The notes: generated by a model not told the origin, from the letters alone. 64,000 bases of DNA from Monarcha castaneiventris obscurior (GCA_026261815.1 JAMPIT010000230.1:38710501-38774500); one strand, 5' to 3'; numbered from the stretch's first letter, positions 42,201 to 55,601 are shown. Translations and numbers: made by a program.

Positions 42201-45200
42201 AAGCAATGAGAATAGAGCATTTTCTGCTGCTGTCCTGGAAAATAATCAGGGACATAGATAACTCTATGATATTTCTAATGATGAGGAAGAGATTACATGT
42301 GGATGACTACCATCATCACCTTAATCAATTATATTCTCTACTAAACTGAGATCTCATTAGCTACATTGAGACTTTATTCTTAACTAATAAGTAAAAATTC
42401 TGCTTATTACCTAGAACTGATTCTTAATTACCTAAACTAGTGCTTCACTCTCATGGGTCATAGAACTTTGGCACTGGTGATAAACAGTAGTTCTCTGTTA
42501 TGTAGATAATATTCATACAGATATGGATGACAGCAAGGACAAATTGGAGCAGCTCTGTGGTTTTAAGGGAGTATGTACAGCCCAACACCAATTCCTAGCA
42601 TTTTAAGAACATATAAGACCAAAACTGACTTCACCAATGTTTTGAGATTATTGGTCCATCTAGCTTTGTGTTTAAACAGTCACTGCCACTCATGACTCAG
42701 CAATACCAGTGTTTTCTGAGTAAGATTATCGTGTTGGAGAAGTGATTAAAGTTACTCAGGGCATGGCAGTGAAAAAGGAATAGCTGAGCACTTCTTAAGT
42801 GCCTTAAGCACTGAAGAACTACAGTCATTGATCTGAGCTTTTACAAAGGATTAACCAATCTCTCTTTCCCTTTGGTGAAAATGCTTCTCTCTTCCAAGTC
42901 AAACACATTTCTCTTTTCTATCTCTACCTTGCTTGGAAATATTCCAATTTTGTTTCACTAAGGCTGGAAGAGAGTCTTTTTATCAGCATTTCACTGCAGT
43001 TAATCTTTTTTTCTAGTTTTTTTCTTTTTTAAATCTGTACAGGAAAATACTTAATTACAAAGTTTTTCATTCTAACAAGCCAGCTGCAATGTCTTAAATA
43101 TATTAACACCACAAAACCCCATTGAAGCAAACGAAAAACCCAAACCAAAAAAAAAGCCACTATTGCTTTTGTTAATGGAAAATTACAGTGTTACCAGTAC
43201 AGCTGAAATGTGATGACATCTTCTAAAGATTATTTTTCACATGGAAAGTATGAAAGAGAAAAAGAAAAACTGAAGGGGATTAACTTGTTCACTTATAATC
43301 AACTAAGCGTGATTCTGAAGTATTCCACAGTTTTCAAATGGACCTCAAAGCAAATGGGAAAACAGGCAAACAAAACTTCCTTAATCAGTCTTTCAAAGGG
43401 AGATAAGGCAATTCATAAACGTCATTTAACATTCATGAGTAACATTTTGCTGCTTTGATGTCTTGCAGAATTCAGCACTTCAGAATCTACCTGAGGTTCC
43501 TTGAACATTCACTAGGAGAGCAATGTGTGCCACACTCTTCCAGCTCATATCTCAGCATCCAGTTCCCACTGATGCATCCTAACCACAGTGGGAAAGAATT
43601 ATATAAACCATATAAACGTGTGCTTCATCTAAGCCACAGGTATTTATGTGCTTTGGGAGAAGTGGAACAAGCTCCCAAGTGAGAAACTGATACATGTATT
43701 CTTCCCTTCTCTTACTGGTGCAAAAATTGCATTTTTAATGGGAAACTGGATTCAGCTGCCTGTTCTGGTATGGAAAGGATCAAAGTGAAGCAACACTTTT
43801 CTGTCAAAGTGTCTTAAATATGCATTTGATCTTTTTTTTCTTAAGGATTTATATTCCAGCTAGTTAATAAGAAAGTACTCAAATCTGTATGTGTCTGTTT
43901 GCATAGAAGGACTTCACTGGCACATACACAGAATGAGTAAGAGCCAATTTTCCAGGAATCAGACACAGAGTAAAACACCCTTTCTTCCTGATGCAGCGAA
44001 ATCTGCTTTCCAGAACGGGTCACTGTACAACAGGATCTGATGCTATGATCCATAACACTTCTGTTTTCACCCCTCAAAGACCTAGGATTCAGCTCCACAA
44101 GTACTTCCAACACAACATTTCCTAGCTGTGGTTTAGAAGTGGAATAGGATCACTCCAGACCTTACACTGCAGAGAAGGGGAATGCAAGAAGGTTGCCAGA
44201 GCCCTCAAGTTGGAACAGTGTTCATAAAGGGACTCTAAATGCTAGAGCAGCTAGAACATTTCAATCCTCTTAATTTCCTCCCTCTTTCTTCCTGAGAAAT
44301 TTCCACTATTCAGTCCAAGTAGCCTAATCATTACCTGGGGCAGTATCTATGTACTGGGCCTAATTAGTTAAAAACACAGCACTGAAATCTTCCCAAGCCT
44401 GCAATTAAGACACCATATTAATCTTAGTCAATAGCTTCATTCTGTTTGTTTTTCAGCTTGGAATAAAGATAAAGCGATGGATGGTGAACCTGAAATTTAA
44501 TCCTCTTTAATCCCACAGACTCCAGTCTAAGGAAATGAGGTGGCACATTTCTCCTTGCTGTCCTGCCATATCTCACCCCTGACCTAGAGCAATCAGCTCC
44601 AAGAGAGTGCTGATCAGCAACTGTGCTCTTTGGTCCTCATCAGTTCTTACTAACAGAAGTTAGTAACAAATTACATGGATAGGTAAGCCCAGCAGCTGAA
44701 TGGAAAATATCAGGTTTTGTGACAGAGATTTATTAAAAGTAATTTCCAAACCATGGCCACAAGATAGTGATGTAAACCTTAGGGGCTCCATATCTTTGTG
44801 GTGTTCAGTCTTTTATAACCTATGGAATATAAGGTAAAACTCACCCCTAATGGTGGACAGTGGGCATAAGTTTTAGCAGGCCTGAGTTTGAAATGAAGCT
44901 TGAAATAACTAACCTCTTACTGGTTTTTTTTAAGATGAAAGAATGCCACAAAGACACAAGAAGGGATTTTTGCTACCTTGCAGTCATCTTGAGATCAGAG
45001 CTCTGCTGTTTGCTTGCTATGCCTTTAAATTAGTCATGGCTTTTAGGGAAGTCTGAATCACCCTGCTGTTGAGGAAGAGCTGGTAGAGTGAGGAGAGAAG
45101 GCTCAGCACCTTTACCTGCATGTGCTGTGACTCCTGTCCCTCTCCCACCCTGGTGCTGCCCTACAAGGGGACGTGAAGATGAGCTCTGCCTGCTTTAAAG

Positions 45201-45543
45201 AGTCACAGCACTGCTGCAGTCCCGATGGATGATAGATATTCTGAGGGCTTTGATGAGCTCGGTGTCAAAGTGTGCCAGGCCCAGGTGACAAAATACTCCA
45301 TTCTGAATGCAAATCATGTACAGAAGTTAACTAGCAAGGGCACCAGCTGCAAAATTTGACCACTTGTGAGTACAGTGACTTGGATCATTTTTACTCTGCT
45401 CTTATTCACCCTTTATTAATTGAGTAAGTGGTGAAATTAAAAATAATATAATTCAGCCTTTGTACTGCAGTATAATAAAAGACTTTCAGCTGTTTTCTAA
45501 TTATTTCCACTTTCATATTACAGAAATGACAGGCTATTAGAAT

Positions 45544-45564
45544 ACAAAAAAAAAAAAAAAAAAA
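45544..45564. repeat. A run next to exon f
   Basis: About 20 A residues, 17 bases downstream (in the gene sense) of the exon f donor. It reads as poly(T/U) in the transcript, which could favour binding of U-rich splice factors such as TIA-type proteins; that last point is inference. Confidence 0.9.
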
Positions 45565-45580
45565 TGTCAGGAGGACTTAC

Positions 45581-45662
45581 AGAGTTGTCTTTCACCAGAA
45601 GAGCACAGCACTGGATTCCTGCCAACAGCATTTTATGGGGATTCCAGGCAACAGAATCAGCC
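45581..45662 (-). CDS. GADL1: GADL1 internal exon f (catalytic Schiff-base lysine)
   Basis: After a ttgcag acceptor, one G completes the Arg codon from exon e. Then come 27 codons starting ADSVAWNPHKMLLAGIQCCA and ending in LLVKDNS, before a gtaagt donor. The Asn-Pro-His-Lys motif contains the lysine (AAA, 45632-45634) that forms the internal aldimine with pyridoxal phosphate, so the essential residue is intact. The intron to exon e is 253 bp; the intron to exon g is about 6.8 kb. A poly(A) run (plus strand) lies just inside the downstream intron at 45544-45564. Confidence 0.96.
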
Positions 45663-45915
45663 CTGCAAAAACCATAAATGGAAAAAGGGAGGTGAAAATT
45701 GCATCTGTAATCATGGGTACTTAAGAAACAAAAAAGACCAAATAAAATCCAAGCATACAGATCAGATTTCCTGTACACTTCCACCACAGGTTCAGAAATT
45801 TCTCCAAATAACAGTAATTTCTGTTTTGAAAAATGCAGCACTTCTGGAAGCCAACAGGCCACATAACTTTCACCTTAATACCTGGTAAGTGAGCCCATGA
45901 ACTAAATTGATTTAC

Positions 45916-45980
45916 CTGTGGATACCATGAAGAAGTCTGCGATGCTTCCTTGATATCAAAGCTGAGCCACCCCAAGAAGC
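45916..45980 (-). CDS. GADL1: GADL1 internal exon e (Ala-Ser-Trp-Gly-Gly segment)
   Basis: This short exon follows a ccaacag acceptor. It has 21 codons starting ASWGGSALISRKHRRLLHGI, then His and AG of a split Arg, and a gtaaat donor. It directly follows the His-Val-Asp end of exon d in the protein, as in all GAD/CSAD-type enzymes, where this Trp-Gly-Gly stretch borders the active site. The 2-base overhang joins to the first G of exon f to make an AGG Arg codon. Family proteins more often have Met where this copy has Ile in ALIS, a conservative change. Confidence 0.93.
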
Positions 45981-48062
45981 CTGTTGGAACATTTAGAGAG
46001 CCAAAAAAATATTATTTGTAAAAAGTTATTTTGATAATACTTCAACTAGTAATTTCTAAAGATGTCTTATCTCGTTTGAAACTTAGTTTACTACGTGGTC
46101 AGTGGGCTAAATTTTGCCTTTAGTTTGACCTCCTGAAATAAAGATGGCAGCCTGGGGCTATGTCTGAAATAGAAGAGGTGATGGTCTGTGCCACTACGTG
46201 AGACACAAACCAGAGCGGCCTTTCTGTGTAAGCAAGAGCAATGAACTGGAATGTCCTCGCATAACCAGACTCATTCCTGATACCAAATAGAGCTGCTTCC
46301 ATCCCCCCAGCCTTAACCTAAGCAGTGACAGCAGAAAGCCCCACTTCACACATCCTCTTCCTGCTAGCCAATTCCTTTCTGAGAAATTCACAGGGGAAAG
46401 AGTAGACACTGATAATCTCTGCCAGTTGCAAAGCCAGGGCTCAGATTTTGCACAGATATGAAAAGCAGAGTCTGTTAGTGGGCAACAGCAGCATTTCTGT
46501 TACCAGCAACCCAAATGACCTTAAAATAACTTAAGACTCCCTCAGGTCATCTAAGAACTAAGTGTGTGCTCTAAGAGTCACTTAGACCTTCTCTGTAGTG
46601 AGCAGCTCTCCACTGAAACTCCTTATTTAGTTCCATCTACTCTAGACACTCATCACTGGGTGACACCTTTGGCAGATGTGTCTCTCCAGGGACTATAGAA
46701 AGAACCCAGACAGCAAGCTTTTATTACACAAGTTTAAGTTCTGGACAACCTGAATCAGGGAATGTGATTCTTTCTCATGAGTTCTGCAAGGATCATCAGC
46801 TGCTGCGAAACTTCAGTTCTTAAACAACATTTATCCACAGAGGGAAGGTAAGGAGATCATGCAAACACTAGACACGTCACATAGTGCATTTGAGAAATTA
46901 CTGATAAATAAATAAATCTATTTTCAATATTCATGCACGCAAAATGCACTTAAGCAAACTATCTGTGAAGCAAGCAAGGCTCTTCAGAGATACACAGAAG
47001 GCATCAGTCCACGAAACATCGGGACTCAGCTTATTTTAAAACAATATTTGTAAAGAAAAAGAAAACTGCTGATGTAAAGATTCCTGACCTAAGCATAGAA
47101 AATATATGCTTGTTTGGTTTTTTGTTCTTTTTTTCTTTCCTTAAAATAAAAATATGTGATAACTGATATAATAATTTATTGTCAGTATTTGCTTCACAGG
47201 CCATACATTAGGAACGAGATCTGCTATCTCTGTAAGACAGGATGGCAAAGGCTCACAAGGGACATGAAAGGTCATTAACTTGTCTTAAAAAGTCATTCTC
47301 ATTAATGCCACACATTAATGGATCACATCATATTTTACATTGTCATGCTCACAACATCCTTGCTGAGACAAGGGCTGCTCCTCAAGCTACAGGTGGGACT
47401 TAAGGTAGGAAATTGTTTGCCTCAAATTTCACAGTAATCCTGCAGAACCATGACTTGTAACCTTGTTTTGCCAGCTAGTCCAAATTTGCCATGTATGGGA
47501 CGACAATCAAACTGAACTTCATATTCAGAGACAAATTTTACTCCTCTCATTCTCTGATTGAATAAAGTCGAAACAGTCACTAAGTTATCCCCTGATTTTT
47601 CAGAATTTATAAACAACCCATTAAAATAGAATACATTTTTACAAAATTTGCCTCCAAAGATTTGTGTGCTTGAAAAAGTTGACATTTGCACACTGTTTGT
47701 GAAAAACAGGACTAGAAAGGCATTTGAGAGATCATCTCAATGATGTGTCATCCCCAAAGGCAAGATTAGCCATACTCCTCTCATTTCTCTCAACCACATC
47801 TTTTCTAGAGGTTATTAATCAACAAATCAATTACACCTCTAATTAGAATTGAAGTGAAAAATAAAATGCAGAGAGAGACCAGCAATTTCTGCCTCCACAG
47901 CACTATTGGCCCTACTTTCTGCCTTTGTTTTAAAAACTGCTACTGGAGACCTAGATGAGAGAAATTATATTACTCTCCTTGAGCCACAGTAATACAAGAT
48001 GAATTTGTGATCCATGTTTCTTTACTCAATGCAAAGAGCAAGTGCTTAGGGATCCAGGGCTG

Positions 48063-48165
48063 GCAAAAAAACAAAACCCCAAAACCAACAAAACAAAATA
48101 AACAAGCAACCCTCCCAAAAAAAAAAAAAAACCACAAAAACAACCAAAATAAAAACCACAGCACC
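48063..48165. repeat. A/C-rich low-complexity stretch
   Basis: Made almost only of A and C, with units such as CAAAA and CCAAAA and a 14-base A run. It sits just before the ancient CR1 fragment at 48300. Confidence 0.85.
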
Positions 48166-48299
48166 ATGAATGAGAAGGCACTTAAGAAGACAGAATCATT
48201 GGCTTTGTCTGGTTTTAAAGGCCTCTCTAATGATGGAAGCTGCACAACCTCACCACTTAATTTGTGTGTAACACACATTTAATTTAAAGTGTCAGTCCT

Positions 48300-49240
48300 A
48301 AACGTTACCTCTTGTCACTCCTCCAGCCATCAGGGGAACAGATTAGCCCTCTTCTTTTAGCAGCACCTTTTAAAGCTTCTGCAGACTATTGTGTACTGCC
48401 TAGCTGTCTTTTCTAGTTTAAATAACATCAGTGCTTTCCATCTTTCCTCATTGGTCATAATTTCTAGATATGATTCTGTTTATCTACATTATTTCCCATT
48501 TTCCAATCTTTCTCCCGTAGGGCCTTCTTGAACTGCATCTTTCTATTTGCACACAATCTAGATAAAGCAGATGGCATACGAAGCAAAAAGAAAGAATCAT
48601 TTTATGTACCTCCTTTATTCAATTCTAAAAGACATTTAACTCTATTTGAAAATATCACTGATTTGTGAACTAGAAAAATATCTGGGCTTTACAGTAAAGA
48701 TGTGCTTTCTAGCCAAAAATCCCCAGCCTGTGTTTGTGCACTTGATTGTTGCAGCTTAAAATTCTATCTTTATTGAACTGTAGCCTAGTTTTTCCTCTTT
48801 TTTCTCCAAATTGTCAAAATCCCTTTGATTTCTAATCCTGTCCTCCCACTCCCTTTTTCAGAAGTCTTATGTCATTTTCAAATTTGTCAGCATATTCTTT
48901 TTCATCCAAGTTATTTAATGAAAATACCAGGTAATTTCTACCCTAGGACAGACCTTTGTGGAGTCCTGCTGAAATTTTTTTCCCCTTTCAGTGACCCACT
49001 GGTAACTGCTCTGTGGGTATGGTTTTCCAGCCAGGTTTTCACTCACTACCAGAGCTGCAGCTTGGCACGTTTCTCTGGCTTTTTGATGTGATATTGCAAA
49101 GACGTGTTAAAGCTGACTGCTTCTCTTCCATCCACAAGACTACAAAAGGAGGGCAGGTTTATCAAACTAGACTGACACATTTTGTTTAAGACAAATCCAG
49201 CTGAGAGCAATGCAGGGTAGGTCAAAACACGACTATTATC
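48300..49240 (-). mobile_element. Ancient CR1-like LINE, reverse-transcriptase region (minus)
   Basis: Read on the minus strand, the 48.92-49.06 kb stretch still resembles the RT core. A decayed line (NLAGKPYPQSSYQWV, then SAGLHKGLS) corresponds to the Trp-Leu-x-x-Arg and Gly-Val-Pro-Gln-Gly-Ser-Val-Leu-Gly-Pro block of CR1-type RT. Flanks on both sides, such as CTTCCATCCACAAGACTACA and CAAAATCCCTTTGATTTCTA, match old amniote CR1 copies I recognise from turtle and crocodile genomes. Low coordinates hold its 3' part. It is full of indels and much older than the other CR1 copies. Confidence 0.72.
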
Positions 49241-51573
49241 AACCCGTGGCCCACACAATGTAATTGGTAACAAGGTACAGAAAATTACTGTGTTTTATAT
49301 GCAACAAATCACTTACAGCAGAACGATGGGAATCACAGTGTTCACTGCGTGATTAAGCTAATTACCTAAGCATGGGCTAATAGGTCAAACCTGATTTTTC
49401 TCTACTGGCCTAATAATAAGAGGGAGAAAAAATAGTCAAAGTCAGGACCATCAGGAAAGAAGTGCTTGTACACAGCATTTAAAGCTACGTGAAGGCAATA
49501 CACGACACATAAATGCTGGAGTGCATATTGATGATACAAAACAAGTTATTAAGAAAGGCATCACAGGTGAAGGTTGGAATACGGTAAGTAACTGGATTGC
49601 TGTAATGTGAACAATATAAGCTTGGTATAGCCTCTGCTCTTAGGCTTGACTGAACAGCTTGACTGCTAGGACAGTTTGGACCTACTGCTGTTATCTTCTT
49701 AAAACACTTTCTTTAACTCACTTTTCCTCTCCAGTTTGTCTTCATGTGAGAGCTTCTCTACTATTTCTGACTTTATTGAAATTTATCTTCCTGAAGCTTA
49801 CTGAATATACATTGACATTCTCCCTTTTGCCCTTCCTAAGAATCACAAGCTGTATCATTTCATATTTAATGGAAAGAGCCTCCCTAAGGCAAACACATCT
49901 ATTTTTGGGATCAGAAAATATTCTGAAATGAGATGAATTGGTGTAAATCTGAAAGCAATACCACTGACATTATGTAAGATAGTAGCAGCTCATGAGAGTA
50001 CTTACAGTAGATAATCCTGATGTCTATCAATGATACATGAAAATTCCTAAATTACACTGAACTTTACCTGGGTTTTACTCTTGGTTTTAATTGTACTGTG
50101 TCTTTTTTTCCTTCAAAGTTATAGCAGGCCTAAACAGCAGAGCTCACTTCTTGTAACTCAGACTGCATAATGTGTAAATCATTCTACAAGAAGCCAGACC
50201 TTTCAGAGGACTCTAGTTCTCAAAGATTTCAAAATATTACATTACTGCCTATAATGCTAGGAGATATGCTTGCTTTAAAATAAAGGAAAAAGTCAACTCT
50301 TCTCTGTATTTCCTACAGGCTTTCTGAATGGCAGAAACCCAAACTCATTGTTCCTGCTCACATAAAATTTCAGTAAATCTATTTCTAGTGGTGCTGTGAG
50401 AGAAAAAATGTCACACTTAGAATCACAGTCTGCTCATTTTACCATAGCACACTCGTATATACATGTGTGCCTGATGTCACTTCTGTGGAAAGTTTTTAGT
50501 CTTTCCCCATATCGTGTTCTCTTATAGATACAGCCAGAAACTTTTAACAAAAAAATAGAGAAACATCCACTCAACCCCTCATAGAGTGTGAAAGATGGAG
50601 AAAACACTGATAGAACTTCCGGGAACCACTGAGAGGCTCATAACATGAACCACATCTTAAGAGAACAACTGGTCTTCCAGACTGTACACCCAATTTATTA
50701 CTGGACATTTGTCCTTCTACTGGGATACAATTAACCTCTAATAACTGCAGTCATTTCAAACCAGAAAATTAACTTAAAGATATTCCTGGATATTTTTACC
50801 TTTACTTAAGGCAAAAATGAGTATATGCAGCAAAACTGGAAGAAGAAAGTTAGTTCTTTTCTAAAGACCATCAACTGGCTACAGTTCAGAATATGGCCCA
50901 GGTTTATCCCACCACATTTTAGTTCAGCTACAGGGAGACTACTCACTGCTCTCCTACAGCCAGTGGAGATGGCTCCAGCCACATTTGTTTGACTCACCTA
51001 AGGTCCAACACAGATTCCAACTACATCCCTCTTTCCACCAGCCACACACAGACACAAGAGAGTTACTAACAGGTGACGAGAGTGCTGCACTTCTGCTGAA
51101 AATCTGATGAGTCCTTCTCAGCAGCACACAGCTATGAGGAGGCTTGGCAGACTTTTTAAATATTAGGCCTAAATTCTGCATTTTTGTCTTCTAGACAATA
51201 AGAAAACTCTTTTGACTCACACGTAGAGTGACTTTATTTATTAATGCCTCTGAGACATTTATTTGAAACGTGCGTCACTGCCTACGTGATCTTCCTTTAG
51301 ATACTCAACATTAAACAAACACTTCAGAAATTTAGAGCAGGTATGGAAATATCCATAAGCATTGCTCTAGATTCTCTTATTGCTCCATGACTTTTAATCT
51401 AGCAATTCTGAATTTGTTGCATTGTAATTATAAAGAGAATGCAACTTTAGAAAACATGAAGTGGCCTATTTTTAGAAAAATACATTTACAGCTAAGTCTT
51501 TCAAGTAATAAAAGGGCACAATTCCAAAAAGATTCATGAATGGATTTTAACATCCAAACCTAAAATTACAAAG

Positions 51574-51578
<5 letters not shown>

Positions 51579-51613
<35 letters not shown>
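51579..51613. repeat. 35-base A run
   Basis: An uninterrupted A run within a GADL1 intron. I see no retroposed gene or SINE body immediately upstream of it on the plus strand, so there is no evidence that it is a retroposon tail. On the sense strand of GADL1 it is a T run. Confidence 0.95.
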
Positions 51614-51618
<5 letters not shown>

Positions 51619-52094
51619 AACGGTTTAGGAAAATGTAAGGCAATATATAGGAAATTCAAATCTGTAAATATGAAACAGAATAATTTATGACTGGTTGAGC
51701 CAGAAACATACCTTTATTTTAACCTGTACGAACCTCAAACCACAATTCTGTGTCTATTCCCCAAAAGGACATGGGGAGAATCAAAATCTACATTTGTATA
51801 TAATCACTCTTGAGGCATTTTCAGGAGGTAGCAAGAAGAAGAAATTGATTATAAAATAATTTTGAAATATAACCTGACAATAACAAAAGGGCTTTGGCTG
51901 CTTGTCAGAACCAAGTTATTTGGTGTTTTGCAGCATATGTAACAGAGTCAAATCAGAACATATTTCTGGTCCCTATGCAAAGAAAAAGAAATGTTATTAG
52001 AGCCCAACTTCTAAAAAGAAATATCAACAGTCAAAGTAAAAGAGCAATTATAAAAAAGCAGTGCTAAACAAAACCACACAGTATACAAACTCAC

Positions 52095-52211
52095 ATCAAC
52101 ATGAAGCCAGAGGCCATGCTTTTCACAGATATCAGCAATTTTATCCAGAGGATCAAATGCTCCCAGCACAGTTGTCCCTGCTGTAGCACAGACAAGAAAT
52201 GGTGCTGACCC
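52095..52211 (-). CDS. GADL1: GADL1 internal exon d (PLP-binding Asp)
   Basis: An attgcag acceptor is followed by 39 in-frame codons and a gtgagt donor, phase 0 at both ends. The protein begins [20 protein letters not shown] and ends in [11 protein letters not shown]. The Ala-Gly-Thr-Thr-Val segment and the terminal His-Val-Asp are signature parts of group II PLP decarboxylases. The last Asp (codon 52095-52097) is the residue that pairs with the pyridine nitrogen of PLP. Family members carry Thr-Ser-Gly-Thr-Thr or Thr-Ala-Gly-Thr-Thr here, so the Ala is a normal variant. The reading frame stays open past the donor but loses all similarity there. Confidence 0.96.
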
Positions 52212-55200
52212 CTGCAATAGGATTCGAAACAAAAAAAAAATTATCATTTGCACTGCTCATTTCCTCCTTGTATACTTGCACAGCTAAAGTATAAAAAGAC
52301 CTGTGAATGTAGGACAAAGATGTGACAATCTGCAGTTTAGTTTCCCAGCAGAAGGTACTGCATTTAATAGTGCTGAATCTCTTTTCTTTCATTAAAAAAA
52401 AAGGCATTTTCCATTTCTAGTTAACACCATCCCAGGGCAGACTTCTGCAGCTTCAGACTGTTTTGACAGATGCTAGTTTTGTCAAAATCAAAACATACCA
52501 GATATTTGACATCTCTCTTTATACACTGATTTTCATTTCTCAGTCTTCCACATTTCACTACCATATTTGCTGTCATTCTGACTGATAAAATAAAGCTTCT
52601 AGCTCAGCCAGCAGACTACCCATGCAAGGAAAGGGCTCATCCCTTTAGGGTTTCCACCTGCACTGTCTCTGCAACACCCCTATTCTCTGCCTGGTGAAGA
52701 GGAAACTTCAGCTATGGAATGTGATTTGCCTTCAGCCACACTGGCACGTACCATGACAGGGACAGTCACCATCTGATCCCACGCCTGACCTATGGCTCAG
52801 TGCTATTCCCTTGCTCCCACTCCTGCCTAGGAAAGAAAAAGGGCTGTAGACAGTAACTGAATGTTAGGAGAGAGACCACTGGAAATCTCAGACTGTGTTA
52901 AGGTCAGGCAGGTGGGATAAGGAAAGCTTTTGTCAGGTTGTGGTCTCAGACAGCCACTGTCAGCCATCCATCTTTGCCTTCCCTTCAGCTGACAGCAGAC
53001 CAGTTCACAGACCCTTGCAGATCTGTGTGTCAGCATCTCCTTAGGAGCAGAAACTGCAACAATGGAAAGAAATCAGTGAAGTCTGTAACAACTCCATGAA
53101 ATTGAGGGTATTGGCCCTAGCAATGAGTGTGCAGTCTCACTTGCTGGTAAAGGCATGTTGAAAGGACTGCTCTGCACAGTTCAGCATCTGGCCTACAGAA
53201 TGACAACACAGTTACTGAACAGGCACTAAAGTTGTTATTAAATTGTACAAGCTGGGATCACTGAAGTTCATTTGCAGTGAATTAAATCTCTCAGATGATG
53301 TAATTGTGCCTACAGAGGTAACTCAGTGTAGCTTTAGTGAAATCAGACATCAGCTGAAAAATCAAACTCCACACGACTCTTCCACGTATCTTCACCCAGC
53401 TGAAATCTGATCTCTTTTTTTTGAAGTGTTGCTACTTTAAGTATCTACAGACAGGATTTATTCCCTGTTACACTCTGACAGTTTTATACTTTTTTACAAT
53501 GCAGAGGACTGTAAGAATGGTACATAATTATGATTTATCTGTATTTTAAATTTTCTTTACAAATGGCTAAAGCAGTGAAAAGTAACACTGGAATGAACTT
53601 AAATTAATCCCATACATTCACAAAGACTTACGAGCCCTTCATTCACTTCTTGGTCATTTATTCTGAGCTACCACAATAGTCAATCAAACTTACAAATCAG
53701 CGTGAAGCTCAAGTACAAAGCACTTGCAAGTGAGGCAAGGAAGTATCCAATGCATCTATCTTCTGTTAGTGTTCCCAGCAATTTTCTCCCGCAGCTACAT
53801 CAAAGTCAAAGGTTCTCAAGCAGCCAGTTGGCAGCACAACTGAATTCAGGGACAAGTCTCAGATCTCTACAAACTCCAATAATTGCTACCATTATACTTT
53901 TCCCACAAAGAAGGGAACGAAATTTTTATTATTCTTGACAATATAGTTAAACAAATCTTCCTGCCTAAATTCTCTAAAAAGAGGCCTAAGACTCTTGCTC
54001 TTCATATTCAGTGATCATTTTGTGCTTCTATCACTAGTAAATACATCCTCTGTTGTCTAGAGTGATTAGAATATTTACTGTAATTCACTGAAGTGTCCTT
54101 CTGTAAAAGCTGTAAAGTAGCACTTTATCAAGGACAGGCACACTTACTGAAGCTCTGATGAAATGAAAACCTTCCAATACACCTGTAACTTCCATTAAAA
54201 TGCAAGTGAAATCATGTTTCCCTGTAAGCAGAGTATTTTAATATAGAACATTTGCTTTTAAATTGCAGAGTTCCAAACTGAGGCTGACCTTTTCTAAAAA
54301 ATCATAAATGCCAGATGATTCCTTTCAAATGACCATTACATGTATTGTTACATGAACAAGCAAGAATACTGTTTTTGCAAAAGCAGGGTTGATTCTTCTG
54401 CAAGCCTGCTTGACCTTACTCTGTTTTATTTCAGTCCTTTTTTTCCCCCCAGTTTGCTCAAATGAGTAAAGCACCGGTTGTCATCCTCAGGTAATGCAAA
54501 GTACAGAAGGAGGCAAGCAAGAGAGTTTGCTAGGTCATTAGGGCCCCTATGTATCAATAGCTGTGCTATCCAGCATGAAACTCAAATAAGAGATGGTTGT
54601 TTGGCAGAAAATGTATTTAAATCAGAACTTACTGAAAGCTGTTGTGGCCATGCCAGTGCAGGACAGGACAGGGCTGCCTTGGCTTTTCTATCAGCCACAA
54701 AGGTAGATTTCCCAAGATAGGACTCCATGGAATGTATCGTCCATGCCATGGACATTGCACTAGTTGCTTTCTATTCACTGATCGTGGACTAAGGGCTGAG
54801 CTCTGAATTCTACTGCTCTGATGCACAAACTGGAAGTGAGAAATAAGGTGAGCTGACCAAGCCAAAAGAAGATCCTCTTGGAAGTCACGTTTAGTCCTTC
54901 AAGCTCTCTAAAATAAATTATGTTGACTATAGGTAAGCACTGTCTTGCAGATTGTGGGGATGTATGTTAATGTTGTCCAAATACACACATCAGTGCCCTT
55001 CCAAATGCTTGCCTTTGGCTTTCTACTTGGCAAAGTCCCTGGGGGAAAAGAGGCCCACCTCTGCACTCTGGCTACAATAATAGAAAGGATGGAATTTAGC
55101 ATTTGAAGCTTGTAAGATAGTTTTAGAGACTAAGCCACACGTTACCGCTCTTGGTCACTGCAGAGGCAATACAGCAATAGCTGGTGTAATTAAATGAAAA

Positions 55201-55546
55201 ACCGCTTTAGGAAAACATACTGCATCCATTTAAAAAAGGATCAAGGGCAAAAGAAATCCTATAAGAAATGTGCTAAATACTTCAGAGCAGCATTGTACTC
55301 AGGACTTTCATTAGCAGAAAACACCCTGTGGAATTTTCCTCCCTTCTAAGAGTGTAGAACCCATAAGCCTTAGCTTGTTTCACAAGTTTGTGGCAAACAG
55401 ATTGCACCTGTAAGAAAGACATTGTTACATTAACTGCCCTATTTTTAAGGTTTTGGTCACTCTCAGTTTTCCTTCCTTTCACTCAGACACAAGCACACAG
55501 TCTGCACACACTCCTCTCTCCTTCACACTCTCTCTCCCCCTCTCAC
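52212..55546 (-). other. GADL1 intron c-d (3.3 kb)
   Basis: Bounded by a gtgaga donor and an attgcag acceptor. I see no recognisable mobile element or coding segment in it. A CT-rich patch at about 55498-55546, rich in CACA and CTCT, lies directly next to the donor of exon c. Confidence 0.75.
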
Positions 55547-55601
55547 CTCTTTCCTGGCCCGCTGGACTTGTTTCTCCAGTTCCTCAGGTATCATCTTACC
55601 T
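55547..55601 (-). CDS. GADL1: GADL1 internal exon c (short linker exon)
   Basis: This 55-nt exon follows a cccttag acceptor. Its first base, A, completes the Arg codon begun in exon b. It then encodes GKMIPEELEKQVQRARKE and stops in phase 0 at a gtgaga donor. It forms the amphipathic helix and linker before the Ala-Gly-Thr-Thr segment of the large PLP domain. It contains an in-frame ATG (Met-Ile-Pro-Glu-Glu), but this is internal and not a start. The 115-bp intron separating it from exon b is the shortest in the visible gene. Confidence 0.93.

Larger units (their letters stand above)
38735..45580 (-). other. GADL1 intron f-g (6.8 kb)
   Basis: The largest visible intron. It holds a short CR1 3' end at 39125-39262 and several A-rich runs. 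I recognise no exon or RNA gene in it. Confidence 0.75.
45981..52094 (-). other. GADL1 intron d-e (6.1 kb)
   Basis: Contains an old CR1 reverse-transcriptase fragment (48300-49240), an A/C-rich stretch at 48063-48165, and a 35-base A run at 51579-51613. Otherwise I see nothing in it. Confidence 0.8.
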
